Part shown: positions 1 through 10,114 of the stretch, in pieces | How the letters are laid out: every line of letters begins with the position of its first letter | Position numbering within the stretch: position 1 is the stretch's first letter | NCBI RefSeq assembly: GCF_002999335.1 | Contig: NW_020312258.1 | Location: forward strand, 1-64,000 | Origin: Cyclospora cayetanensis | Taxonomy: Eukaryota > Apicomplexa > Conoidasida > Eucoccidiorida > Eimeriidae | Direction: 5' to 3' | Length of the DNA: 64,000 nucleotides | Made by a program: the position numbers and the translations under genes | Notes under the pieces: generated by a model | What the model was told of the DNA's origin: nothing | Database searches by the model: none | Seen by the model: only the letters and a program-made list of their open reading frames with translations

Positions 1-1400
1 CGTGAGTCAGACTAACTGAGCAACGACAGAGCTAGAGCAAGGATTTAAGTGGAGATGTTCACAGAATCCTCGAACAGGATGTAGATGCTCTCCCGACCTT
101 TGACCTAGGGTATTCATCATCAAAGCTCAGAGTAAGATCAGTCCAAATCCTTCAGGGAACATACCGGCTTGTCAAAACACCGGGGTAGGCATAACGGCGC
201 ACTTCAACTGCTGGCAATGTGGGCATTGCAGTGCATAGTCTCCGCCGCGAAGCGCATCCCAGCCCACTAAAGAACCCTCAGAGCTATCCCATTGCGTTGT
301 GAGTCCCGATATAGTTCGAAAGCGCATGAGCCTCTTTTTGGGAAACCAACACCGCAGAGTCAAGCCGGACTACAGAGGCCCTGGCATCCGTGCTATGTTT
401 TGAGCCACACCATAGCATCCTCAACGTGGTAGTCCTGTACCCTTTGACCAATTTGGATTTTGGCAACAGTAGCGGATGCATGGGTGTCAAGGCACAAGAT
501 GGTATTACTACCGATAAATTGCGTTCTCATGCGTTTGGTCTTTCGATACTGCCGAACATAGCTGGGGAGTAACCGGGAGATCAGCTTTACATGGAGAACC
601 ATACTAATAATAAGTGTCTAGCCACCTGGAGGCTCATCACTGTTTAGCACATCCACGAGGCCCATTACAGTTGACCATTCCTGCTGTTTCTTGACTTAAT
701 GTTTCATCGAATTTCCTATCAAAAAGCTAGCTGCATAGCTGGATGGTACACTTGTTTACAACGGTCTTCTCCTACTGCACTGCTGAACTACCCGCATGTG
801 AACTCTGCCTTACCTTGTTTAGGCATTGAATCTACCTCGCTCAACATAGATTCAATGACATTGTTGAGAACACCACGAGGTTAGTCATCCCAGTGCTTCC
901 TGGCACACTAACGTCCAGACCGCGCAGCTGTGGCCGCATGGGTGCCTTCCATGTGGTCGCCCAAAGCATGCCTATGATTACTTTATGTAGCACGAGTTCA
1001 ACATGGAAGTCTCAAATCACCTCTATGGTACCCAATTTCGAGTTTAAGTGGCATGGAGTTGCCAGAGCCCTGCCAGTCGTTGCAAGTTGCCACCGGTCAG
1101 CAAACGTGAATCTCAGGGACTGCACTACATTGTGATTAGGCATATTGCACTTCCTCCCCGTTTCCACGGATACCAGATCCGCTTCACATCCAGTGTCGAT
1201 TGCCGCTAGTAGTTCTTAACCATAAGCGTCAACTTGTAGGCAGAATTGAGCCGTGGTGGGTCTCCAATTGCGACAGTATCCTCCATAGCTCCCTTTACCG
1301 CTTTGCAGCCTGAATGGAAGGCCTTCCGTTTTCCTGATGGCTTTCTTTGCATTTCAAGCAGTGTGCTTCCTTCCAGCCCAATAATCTGGTTCGAATTCTT
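1..1400 (-). mobile_element. Degenerate Ty3/gypsy-like retrotransposon remnant (protease and integrase parts)
   Basis: Reading the minus strand, 1200 to about 850 translates as a retropepsin: the active site IDTG lies at about 1200-1189, followed by a FTFAD strand and a DFHVEL...IIGM segment like the C-terminal half of Ty3/gypsy proteases. A TGA at 1014-1012 interrupts it in frame. Further along, about 600-393 reads KIQIGQRVQDYHVEDAMVWL, which resembles the linker before gypsy integrases. 363-172 reads GWDALRGG...CPHCQQLK, the zinc-binding end of an integrase, and a fragment WTDLTLSF lies before position 150. A weak CxxC-xxx-H knuckle-like motif sits near 1340-1370. The space between protease and integrase (about 250 bp) is too short for reverse transcriptase and RNase H, so those parts are deleted. 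Stops and frame shifts are frequent, and no LTRs were seen. The element probably continues past the left edge, and its gag end is undefined. Family assignment is by motif recognition only. Confidence 0.65.
1189..1200 (-). pseudogene. Retropepsin active-site motif (IDTG) of the decayed element
   Basis: The codons for Ile-Asp-Thr-Gly begin an open stretch of 62 codons that ends at a TGA (1014-1012). After the stop, homology resumes in the same frame with DFHVELVLHKVIIGM. The domain is therefore one mutation away from open in this part but is not functional as read. No promoter or intact neighbouring domain was seen. Confidence 0.6.
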
Positions 1401-3005
1401 TGGCTTCTTGCAGGCGCTTGCGGTTTCAGACTATCTGAATCAATTTTTAAAAGGAGAAACAGGTTTGCTGGAAGGCTGTGTGGAGCTTCTTGGTAGTACA
1501 GATTGCCTCTTATTTTCTATTCTCGTTCCCTATATACTCTAGGCTAGTACGGGTCGCCACAGTCCCGGCAATCATATATGGCAAGTTCTAATTGGCTCCC
1601 TAATGTCAACCAAGAATTTAGCGTTTGTGTCCATGTGCTCCGCACACCTCAAGCAGTTCACTATTTGTGGAAGCCCTACCAGTCGGCTGCTGTGTCTGCC
1701 CATCCTGCGACAACCTAACGCCATGCTTTGAATAGACCTAATTTATGCTGCTGATAAAGGTGTTCGTCCACTTTGTGGCCTTTGCAAAGAAATGTTCCAA
1801 AATTATCGGATGACACACCTCATATATTTTACTGTTTTGATTTTTCACCTCTCGCGAAGCTTGTTGTTAAGGTGATCTCGGCATAACCCGGTGAGTCGGA
1901 GCTTGCACAAAGGCTTGAACTGCATTTGTCATTGCGAGTAGACAATATCCTGTGCACGAATAGGGCCACAGTTAAAGCGCTTCTTCCTCTAGTAAGCACG
2001 CTAGGAGCAGTTATTGTTTCTCTTCATCTCTGGGGTACAAATCGAGTTACATGTCCAACAACTTTATAAAACCTTGGAGTATTTGGCCGTGCTTATGGCC
2101 GTAATGCTGTTTGTGGTTCTGCATATCTGATAGCATTGTGTTGGCCAACAAGGTATGCCTTTCTCCCAGCTATGGACCTATTGAGCTCAAATCTGCTTGC
2201 ACGTTGGACCTTGCTGCCCCAGCACTTCGTGTGCAGCAGTCAACGTCCATCTTTCGAAGGCTTTTTCTGTCTGAGATTGTGCTAACACCTGTAACCGTCT
2301 ATTTAAGGTATCCGTAAAGAGACTCTCCAACCTTAGAAGCAACACAAGCTTCGTAGATAATTGTTGATTGTATCTAAAAAGTATCCCTTTTCTCCTTGCC
2401 CACGCCCCTCCGGGCTTCTGATATCGAGGAAGAAAAAAACCGCTTTGATGCTGCTTGCTGCACTACTCAAGCGCTTCGAGCACCCACAGCTGAATAGACT
2501 TGGCATCTAGGGCACACGCACGCAACACTGCAACCTTACAAACACTCTTCTGCTAGAAATGAATATCCGGACACTAGGGCCAACAAGCAAAGCCTCTACT
2601 ATATCTGAATCAAATGTTCAGTGCATATTGAGGTGCCTAATGTAGCATAGCTGGCTGCAGGATGGCTCAGAAGATGCACCTATTTGCAGTCCTGCTCCCT
2701 TTCCTTCCAGTTGGCAGGAAAGTCAGGATATTGCAAGCAATGAAGAAGTGACTTTGAAGAAGAGTAGATATTGCGCTCTTGTACAACTTGTGCATTTATC
2801 CCAAGCTCTCTCTGTGCAGATTCCAGCAGGAGCAGTACGGCAACCAAGCATGATGTGTATTACTGAGGGCTTGAGGTGCAGTAAGGCTCCTACCGATTTA
2901 TTACCCTATAGACCAGTGTGTGATTAGCACATTGTAGTTAAATACGTCGTTTGCATGCTTAAAGAGTATATTAGATGGGACAGGTGTAGTTCCTCGCTAT
3001 TTGTT

Positions 3006-3434
3006 CTATATTGTCTGCTCTTTAATCGAGTGAATGAATGTGACTCCCGAAAATGTTTTGTGTAGGTTACAGGTGGTAGCTGGTTGCCCCCCCTGTACGC
3101 CATTAAGAACGATGCGTTGGGTATACCTGCAGCAAGCTAAGCTATACTTTGATGCGTAGTACAACACAAGTGTAATCTGATTAAGAGATCGCAAAACACT
3201 TGATGGTTTGGCTACTCGCATGCCGCGTTCGTTGGAGAGCAGAGGGAGACGAACACGAGAAGAAAATTGTATGGGTATGCGGTAGAGATTATGTTCTGCT
3301 AGCTGTAAATGCTCGGAGCGCTTAGACGGTGTAGCGACGCGCTTCTTAGCTGTCCATCTCCCCTTATGGCAAAACACTGAGAAGCGAGGGCAGTGGAAGG
3401 AGAAAGCCCTTTTTAAAGGGACACTTGACATCAT
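3006..3434 (-). CDS. Possible hypothetical ORF of 142 residues
   Basis: This single open frame lies between the retroelement remnant and the 3' end of the START-domain gene. It begins with ATG (MMSSVPLKRAF...) and has no low-complexity tracts. It is rich in Arg, Ser and Leu, with no signal peptide, membrane segment or family motif that I recognise. It could be a chance ORF, or an exon of a gene whose other exons I could not place. It is listed because it is the longest frame in the 1.4-3.9 kb stretch. Confidence 0.15.
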   Translation of the reverse strand: MMSSVPLKRAFSFHCPRFSVFCHKGRWTAKKRVATPSKRSEHLQLAEHNLYRIPIQFSSRVRLPLLSNERGMRVAKPSSVLRSLNQITLVLYYASKYSLACCRYTQRIVLNGVQGGQPATTCNLHKTFSGVTFIHSIKEQTI

Positions 3435-3938
3435 TCTAGTGAGTTTTGTATTGGATTTGGGACGAAGTCTCGCCCTAAGGATTTATATATCGAGCGTGAC
3501 ACTAGCCCCTTTCTACAAATGCATACAGCCCCGTTTTGAGCTTCTACTAACAAGACTGCCAGGCATCACTACGATACACGTGTTGCATTACTGTCTCTTC
3601 TCAGAGGTTTGAGTAGCTGCACCTTCGTAGGCCGGTGATATTGGCGTCGTTTCGTAGTTTAGTTGGCGGCCTCAAGCCTCAACGCTCTGGAGCACAGCCT
3701 CTCCTGCAGCATGGGGTCCGCTGCTTCGCGAAGGCAGCTATATGAGGTTGTGGCTATCTATTTTGGCTCGTTCAGGTCAGTCGCACATAACCTCCGCAAG
3801 TGATCCGCACTAGACTGCCAATGCGGGGCCCCTGCTAGACTTCAACCCCCATCAGCGCTTATGCTGCAAAAAACGGGAACCATGTATGCGGATACATTAA
3901 GGGCGCCCTTGGGCTAACTTCCTGAAGAGCGACGTTTG

Positions 3939-6900
3939 TTAGTCCTGGAACTCCTCGTAGTTGAATGAGCATAGAGAAATGGATTCAAGCTGCTTGAAGT
4001 GGTGCGCTGTTTCCCCCGCAACAAAGTCCTCGATACAGTCCCTCATCCAGCAGTAGAAGTCTGGATTGGCCTCCACTCTCTCTTTGTAAAGGGAGGTAGC
4101 AAAGTGTTGGCACTGCTTGGCTATGGAGACAAACATGCCCCTGACCACTTTCTTCACTACGTATGTGATGATGCGCATCGGGACGTAGCGCAACCCGTGA
4201 AAGAAGTTACCGTAGAGCTCCAGAGTGGTCTGCTTCCCTTCTGAGATTGGGTAGAGCAAAAACACAAGATTTGCGCTCTGGATGCGGGTGACCTTCCCTT
4301 TCTTAGGGATGGGCTTTCCCATAAATTCAGTAGCCCCCTCCGGAGGGGATCGGCAGAAAATGATGACGGCTCCACACTCCTCCAGCGCATTGGCTCCGAA
4401 TGAATACATAATCGTCTCTTTGGCCCCTAACAAAGGATAGTCAAAGACTTGTCTGATGAGCTGCGATGCCCTGCTGTATGTGTGCACTTTCTCTGCCGAC
4501 TTGAACATAGGCGCCCAGTTGCCTGCCAAGTCTGATTCATTTAAGATAGATAGCACCTGAAAAAGACGGCAAGGCAGCTTCCCGCGAACCTTTATAGAGA
4601 CAGAGGTGTCCTTTTCAACGCGGTAGGAAAGATCCAAATACTTTCCTGAGACAACGACAGTGGACACCGCAAAGCCCGAGGTAGATATATGGGATCCACT
4701 TGATAACTGCAAGGACCGACCCACACAGACAAAAAAAAGAATGCAACCAACGGACCCACGTGCTAACAACCATACAAGGTGACACGTGTATATGTTGACA
4801 ATGAACGGCACAGTTGGAACAGACAGTCAAAGGCAGATATTATGGAAAAATGCCAGGAAGGAGATACTAAACGAAAAAGCAAAGGCAACGAAATAATATT
4901 AAGGGAAAGCGATGCAGTGCACGGCATGAAGTGCAAGGAAGAAAGAGGCCAGGGCGATACGGCAACGGGATTCTGCATAAGCGAAATGAGGTAGGAGTAA
5001 GCCACGTTATGCATAAAGAAGTCAACGACGGACAGAAGAAGCGAGGGACGGGAGCCCACGGGTTGGAAGACGAACATAGGAACCTCCACACAGCCAGAAA
5101 ATCACAAGAGCACGCCGACGGCAAGAGGTGCAGCAGGCTGAGCTCATCAATAAGCTGTCTCACCCTTTTCTCTGATCCATCCCTCCTCATCGGAGCTATG
5201 TTTGAGCGTAAGGATTTTCTTCGTGCTAGACCGTCTGCTGTTCAAACTTGTGCGCCTTGTGAGCGACATTTTCCTACCCATACTTCGCAAACCCATCTTA
5301 ATCTTGGTAGCACTGACCTTCCTCTCCGGCAGGGCCCCGCCGTCAGTTGCACTGTTATTGCTCCTGAAGCTGTCGCCGGCGGCGGGAGCACTGCTCTCAG
5401 GGACTAATCCATCTGTATTGCTACTGCTGCCCACCACCAAAGGACGAGCGCCCATGAGCGACCCCCCCTGTGTGCCTGCTTGTGGGCTTCCCTGCGGGCC
5501 GGCATGTGAGCTCCCTTGAGGACCCCCGTGGGGGCCAGCAGTCTTCGAGGGATCTCGGTGCTGCGTGATTTGAAGAGGTGGCGAAGCTCCGACCGCAGAA
5601 GCGGAACCCCCCCAAGAGATTGAATGCTGCATAAGGGCGCCTATGGAGTCCGTGAAGGATAGCCTTGGGTCCTCGCAAATAGCCCGCAGTTGCCCCAAGT
5701 GAAACTGATCGAGCATTGTCAGGGCGATAGCAATTTTAGCCCTGAGGTTTACGATACGTTGGTCCCCATTCAACTGATCCTGAAACGCGGTCAACAGCTG
5801 CTGTTCATCCATTTGGTTCTGTTGCAGCAGCAGCTGCCGTTGCTCCACTTGCTGCTCCACATTAAGCAAGTACTGGTACGCCTTAAACAACAACTCCTCT
5901 TCAACGTAAAACATCAGTTGTTTCCACTTCTTTGCAAGAACCTGTTCCAGACTCATCTTCGTGCTCTGCGCCCGCGACCGCAGCTTGCTGACACTGGTGC
6001 TGCTCTGGCCCTCAGCTACCGCTGCCACTATTGCTGCTTCCGCGATTGCACCGTCAGCTGTAGGGTCTCCGGTGCTGAACTCCACGGCTTCTGCACGTTC
6101 CTCCTGCTTCAGCAAAATGGCTGCTTCGGCGGAATCCGGGACGTGATCTCCTTTAAACGACGATTCATCTGAGCACTTGTTCGATGAAGGAACTGTTTCT
6201 GTTTCTCCGGGGACGGGTGAAACGCCATCAACATTGTCGGTGTGCTCTCCTGAGGCGTTTTCTGTTCGCCCAGCACGAGGGGTGCGTGGGAGTAAAGTAG
6301 CGTCCCCTGGTTCTACTGTTTCTGCTGCTTCCGGCGTTTGCGAAGTCGGTACCGCCTGATCGGTGGCAGCGGAAGACCCTCCGGGGGTAAGACAGGTGAC
6401 GAGTCGCTTCCAGACTCCTCCAGGGTCTTCGAGGCTTTGCTGCATTATACGAGAAAGCGTAGCCGACAGTCCTTCCCCTTGTGCGTTTGCTGACGCTGAA
6501 ACTGGTGCCTCTGACTGTGGTGCTTCTGATGCTCGGGCAGTGGCTGCAGCAGCAGGTGGCGACGATTCAGCAGAAACAGGACTATGGGATCGCGTAGGAA
6601 GGTCCTTCGCTGCTTCCATTTGCTGCTGCTGGCGCATGTGCTGCTCGCCTGCAGCGATAGGGGTGATACTTATTTGGGGAGGGGAGGGGGCCTCTACCGC
6701 TGAATGGAACTCTGTATTGTCATCATCTGCTGCTGCGTTCGTAGCAGCTTCCTGCTGTTGTTGCTGCTCTTGCAGCACTTCTCCTTGTTGCGTCTGTTGC
6801 AGCATCGGAATCTGATGCTGCTGCACCTGTTCTTGAAGCTGTTGCCTATTCCATTCATTCTTGTCTGTGGTAGTTACTGCTGCACTTTGTGTGGCTCCGT

Positions 6901-7090
6901 TAATCTGCGCTGCCTCAGGCGACTGGTCACCCCCAGCAAAAGTCAAGGTATCTCCCGCAGTTGCGCCATGCTTAGGTGCAGCAGTGGTGTCATGCTGGTA
7001 CCGCTGCTCCTCCCCTTTCTTATCAGTAGCAGAAGCATCAAGGGACTTGGCTTTGGAGGCACTTCCCTTGCAACAACTGAGGCACGCCAT
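3939..7090 (-). CDS. START (StAR-related lipid transfer) domain protein with long low-complexity N-terminus
   Basis: The model has two exons, 7090-5164 and 4645-3939, joined in phase 1 (donor GTGAGA, acceptor GTCTCAG), and gives 877 residues. The first about 370 residues are disordered and rich in Gln, Ala and Ser. They start with MACLSCC, a cluster of cysteines that could be palmitoylated. Residues about 375-490 are an amphipathic Gln-rich helical region. A basic Ser-rich segment follows (MGRKMSLTRR), and then the C-terminal domain begins near GWIREKG. That domain reads as START: NESDLAGNWAPMFKSAEKVH, SQLIRQVFDYPLLGAKE, MYSFGANALEECG, FMGKPIP and ELYGNFFHGLRYVPMRI, ending with helical KKVV...CQHFATSLYKERV. 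START domains bind sterols, phospholipids or ceramide in a hydrophobic pocket; the ligand cannot be read here. Another acceptor, TTGCAG at 4707-4709, opens the same frame earlier but is out of phase with the donor. Domain call is firm; exon junction is inferred. Confidence 0.8.
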
Positions 7091-7099
7091 CTTTTACAC

Positions 7100-8550
7100 C
7101 AGTGGATCCCAGGCCGCAGCAGGGAAAGCTTATGACACTATTTTCGTGTCTCTATATGCGTTAAAAACACACACGAATCCAATGGCCGTAGAGCAGCACC
7201 GGCGGAAAAACCACTGCATGTGTTGCTGCTGCCGCAGCTACTTCTGCGGTCTTTGTGTTGTCCTTCCGTTGGTACAGTTCCTTTTGCCGTAGTGACAAGA
7301 CACGCTGCCACTACAAAGCCTAAGTGAGGCCGACTGCGCGTATGATGCTCAGTTTAAGCATGGCTAGCGCATGCAGTCTGTAGCAAGAACGCGGAGGCTA
7401 GGAGTGATAGGTTGCGGCTGACGTGTCCTGGAGGTAATAACAGTAGCAGTGAGTGGTAGAACTGCGGTGAAAAGAGATTCTGCAGGGAGAACTGCCCTTG
7501 CAGTGTTGTTGCTGAACCGTTGTCGCCACAGCTGCGGTTGCAGTTGCTGCTTCCTCCTGCTTGAGACCACTAGCCACCAATTGAGATAGTAGCTGCATCC
7601 CTGTGCCACTCCAAGCCCTCTATGAATTAAAGGGTTGTAAACGCAGTGCCATTAGGCAATTATCTTGCCGTTGTGCTCTGCTTGCAACGGGTGCTGCTGC
7701 TCCTGTAGCAGCAGCAAGAGCTGGCACAGCAACCATCAAAACGCACGGCGAATACTGCTTATTCAGGAAAACTTCTAATAATCAACGGTAGCAGCACCAT
7801 CTGTTGCTCGATATGCTCCGGTTCCCACTGCTGCAGCTTCCCAGGAATGCAGACGACTGCTGCAGCGAGATGCCGGCAACAGTAGCTGCCGTAGGAGCAG
7901 CAGCTGCTACATCAGCAGCAGGTCGTAGATCCAATAACTTTAATCGCTTTAGCCTTAAAAGTTGATTTCTGTTTAAATTAAACTAAGGCATCTACACAGA
8001 TAACTTATGTCTGAGTTGCACACTCGAGAAGAAACGCCACTTTGCTCCTGCAGCTGCCATCGCTTGAACAGCAGCAGCTGCAGCAAGAGCAGCAGCACCT
8101 GCTGCGATGCTAAGGAGCTAGTGGGAGCAGGTAATCTATGACCAGTGTTGGCAACAGCCTAGAAATGAACAGAAGGGCAGCAATAGCGGCTTCATGTCGA
8201 AGTGTCTGCGGTCTCCTGTTAAGTATGCTTCCCCATGTACATAAGCAGTAGCAGTACCACGCGCATCATGAGCAGCACCTGGGATCGGACCTTGGCCGCG
8301 ACAGGTGCACTGTGAACCTTCGTCAATGTCTTGTTGTTATTCGACACCACTTCTTCCTCAAGATGCAAGTGTAGTACCCTACAACATGCAAGCGGCACTC
8401 GCCCTTGCACACCCAAAGGGACGTTAAATGGCTTGGTGGATCTCCCGACAAGGCGCAGCAGCAGCAGATGCAGCAGACGTGCAGCAGACACTGTAGTTCA
8501 GCCTTTTCAGTAGCAGCATATAATTAGCAGGCGGGACGGAGCTGCGCGGC
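7100..8550. repeat. CAG/CTG triplet-rich intergenic spacer
   Basis: The spacer between the divergent START-domain gene and the ubiquitin-like gene is studded with short imperfect CAG/CTG runs (for example near 7690-7725, 7825-7915, 8050-8100 and 8455-8485) in otherwise ordinary sequence. Frames across it give only Leu-, Ala-, Gln- or Cys-rich shadows. Both promoters should lie here, but I could not assign a defined element. This triplet density is typical of repeat-rich segments of Eimeria chromosomes. Confidence 0.6.
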
Positions 8551-8553
8551 AGA

Positions 8554-10098
8554 ATGACTCTCCCCCGCAAAACCCCAACAGTGCCCCCAACTGTTCGTTT
8601 TATTGGGGCTGCTGTTTGTCGAGTAGCTAAGTCCTTGAGGCAGAAGTCCATCCTACTGCTGCTGTTGTTGCTTCTGCATGACGATGCAACACATGGCATG
8701 CAGATTTACCCACAGCAGGCGCGTTGCCCCGCAACGAGAAGAGCAACCGAATCAAGAGAAGTTGCAACAGCAGCAACTGCATCGCGCCACCTGCTGGACC
8801 CCACCACAGCACTACCAGCACTGGTAGCAGCAAACAGAGGTCTGCAGCAACCAAGCACAAGTATCTCTTCGCTGCTGCTGTTGCGGGGCGGCAATGCCGT
8901 TCCTCGTAGCCATGATATAAATAGCCAAGTACGCGTCTCTGTAGTGACAGCAACCGGTGTGAAATGTCTAGACAGACAGTGGGAACTACTGTTACCTTCT
9001 TCGTCGACAATCGAAGAGGTGCAGCACGCGCTTCAGCAGATGCTCCAGCCACCTCCGCCTTTGACGCTGCTGCGGCTCCTGCATGGGGGCCGCTTGCTGT
9101 CCCGGGACGAGACATTGCAACAGCTGATGCAGGCGGATGCTTTCACAGCATCAGCAGCATCAGAGGATGATGCTGCCAGCTTTAGTCCAGCCGCTGCTGT
9201 TCGGACGCATTCGAAGAGAGCTGTCTCTCTAATATGGGACATTGCTATCCCCCCAGCACCAGACCCGGACACTCCAGGTGATGCACCCGGCAGTAGCGTC
9301 CACAGTAGCAACATCTGCAGCGACTCTGAGGAAATCGCAGCCTATATCGCAGCAGGAGACACAGCAGGGCGAATCGCTGCTCTGCTACAGCAGGAAGCCG
9401 ACATCCTAGCTAGGGAAGGAGCTCCCAGTAACGCTTCTGTAGGTTCGACACCCGGACAAGACCAGAAGCTTTCTGCCGTAGCTGCTGCCGCAATCAATCG
9501 TGCTGCCTATGGGGGCTCTGATGATCCACTGCAGAGCAGTGAAGAGCTGAGCGCTACTGTCCAGACTTTGCAAAAATCTGTAGAACCGCATGAGCAGAAG
9601 TTGCAGCACCGGGAGGGTGAGGAAGTTGAGTTCTTCCCTTCATCGCCACGGACTTTGGGAGACTACGTTAAGCGGCAGCTGCTTTTGCAGGTGCAGGTAC
9701 ACCCCAAGTCTTTGCTCCATGTAGCAGCTGTTTCGCTGCTGCTGCAGCAGCTCATTGCTCATGCTGCACCTGCAACACAATCGGCGAGACAACGACAACA
9801 GCAGCGGAGACGCGAGCTGATGTTGTTGTCTGCTGCACCTGTTTTGCTGTTACTGCGCTCGAGGCCGTTGCTGCTAGCGCAGCAGTTTGTGTGGGAGCTG
9901 TTGCCGAAGGGCAGAGGCTGGCGGATCTTCCGGCACCTGCTACCATCTGCGGCTGCAGCGCTACTGGAGGACGCGGAACCCATACCCCTAGATCAGCAGG
10001 TCTTACACCAGCAGCAACGGCAATATCAAGAGCAGAAGGAGCGGCGAGAGCTGCAGACGCAGCAGTTGTTACTGGAGGGACAACAGCAGCAGCCTTGA
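8554..10098 (+). CDS. Ubiquitin-like-domain protein with hydrophobic segments, likely membrane-bound
   Basis: This is one uninterrupted frame of 514 residues. A hydrophobic leader or signal anchor (SILLLLLLLL) lies at residues 32-41. A ubiquitin-like fold lies at about 126-195: a first strand VRVSVV, the helix EEVQHALQQML, then LLRLLHGGRLLSRDETLQQL, which matches the ubiquitin LIFAGKQLEDGRTL stretch. A disordered acidic/Ala region follows. Two strongly hydrophobic stretches lie near 388-406 and 419-440, and the tail is Gln-rich with charged coiled coil. There is no C-terminal di-glycine at the domain end, so conjugation is not evident. This layout, UBL followed by membrane segments, resembles TMUB/Dsc3-type ER proteins. 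An apicoplast ubiquitin-like protein is an alternative, because the leader could start a bipartite signal. The start ATG was chosen as the first in frame; the methionine at residue 49 would remove the leader. Neither identity is proven. Confidence 0.6.
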   Translation: MTLPRKTPTVPPTVRFIGAAVCRVAKSLRQKSILLLLLLLLHDDATHGMQIYPQQARCPATRRATESREVATAATASRHLLDPTTALPALVAANRGLQQPSTSISSLLLLRGGNAVPRSHDINSQVRVSVVTATGVKCLDRQWELLLPSSSTIEEVQHALQQMLQPPPPLTLLRLLHGGRLLSRDETLQQLMQADAFTASAASEDDAASFSPAAAVRTHSKRAVSLIWDIAIPPAPDPDTPGDAPGSSVHSSNICSDSEEIAAYIAAGDTAGRIAALLQQEADILAREGAPSNASVGSTPGQDQKLSAVAAAAINRAAYGGSDDPLQSSEELSATVQTLQKSVEPHEQKLQHREGEEVEFFPSSPRTLGDYVKRQLLLQVQVHPKSLLHVAAVSLLLQQLIAHAAPATQSARQRQQQRRRELMLLSAAPVLLLLRSRPLLLAQQFVWELLPKGRGWRIFRHLLPSAAAALLEDAEPIPLDQQVLHQQQRQYQEQKERRELQTQQLLLEGQQQQP

Positions 10099-10114
10099 AG
10101 ACCCACTCATAAAT

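Noticed and set aside
824..857. 11-bp inverted repeat CATTGAATCTA...TAGATTCAATG
   Set aside because: The arms are short and A/T-rich, inside decayed retroelement sequence, and there is no sign of a terminal repeat or target duplication.
5202..7292. Several plus-strand ORFs of 100-160 codons
   Set aside because: They are antisense to the START-domain gene and are Leu-, Ser- or Cys-rich because they read CAG repeats on the wrong strand.
8627..9115. Minus-strand ORF of 162 codons
   Set aside because: It lies opposite the ubiquitin-like gene, and its composition is set by triplet repeats.
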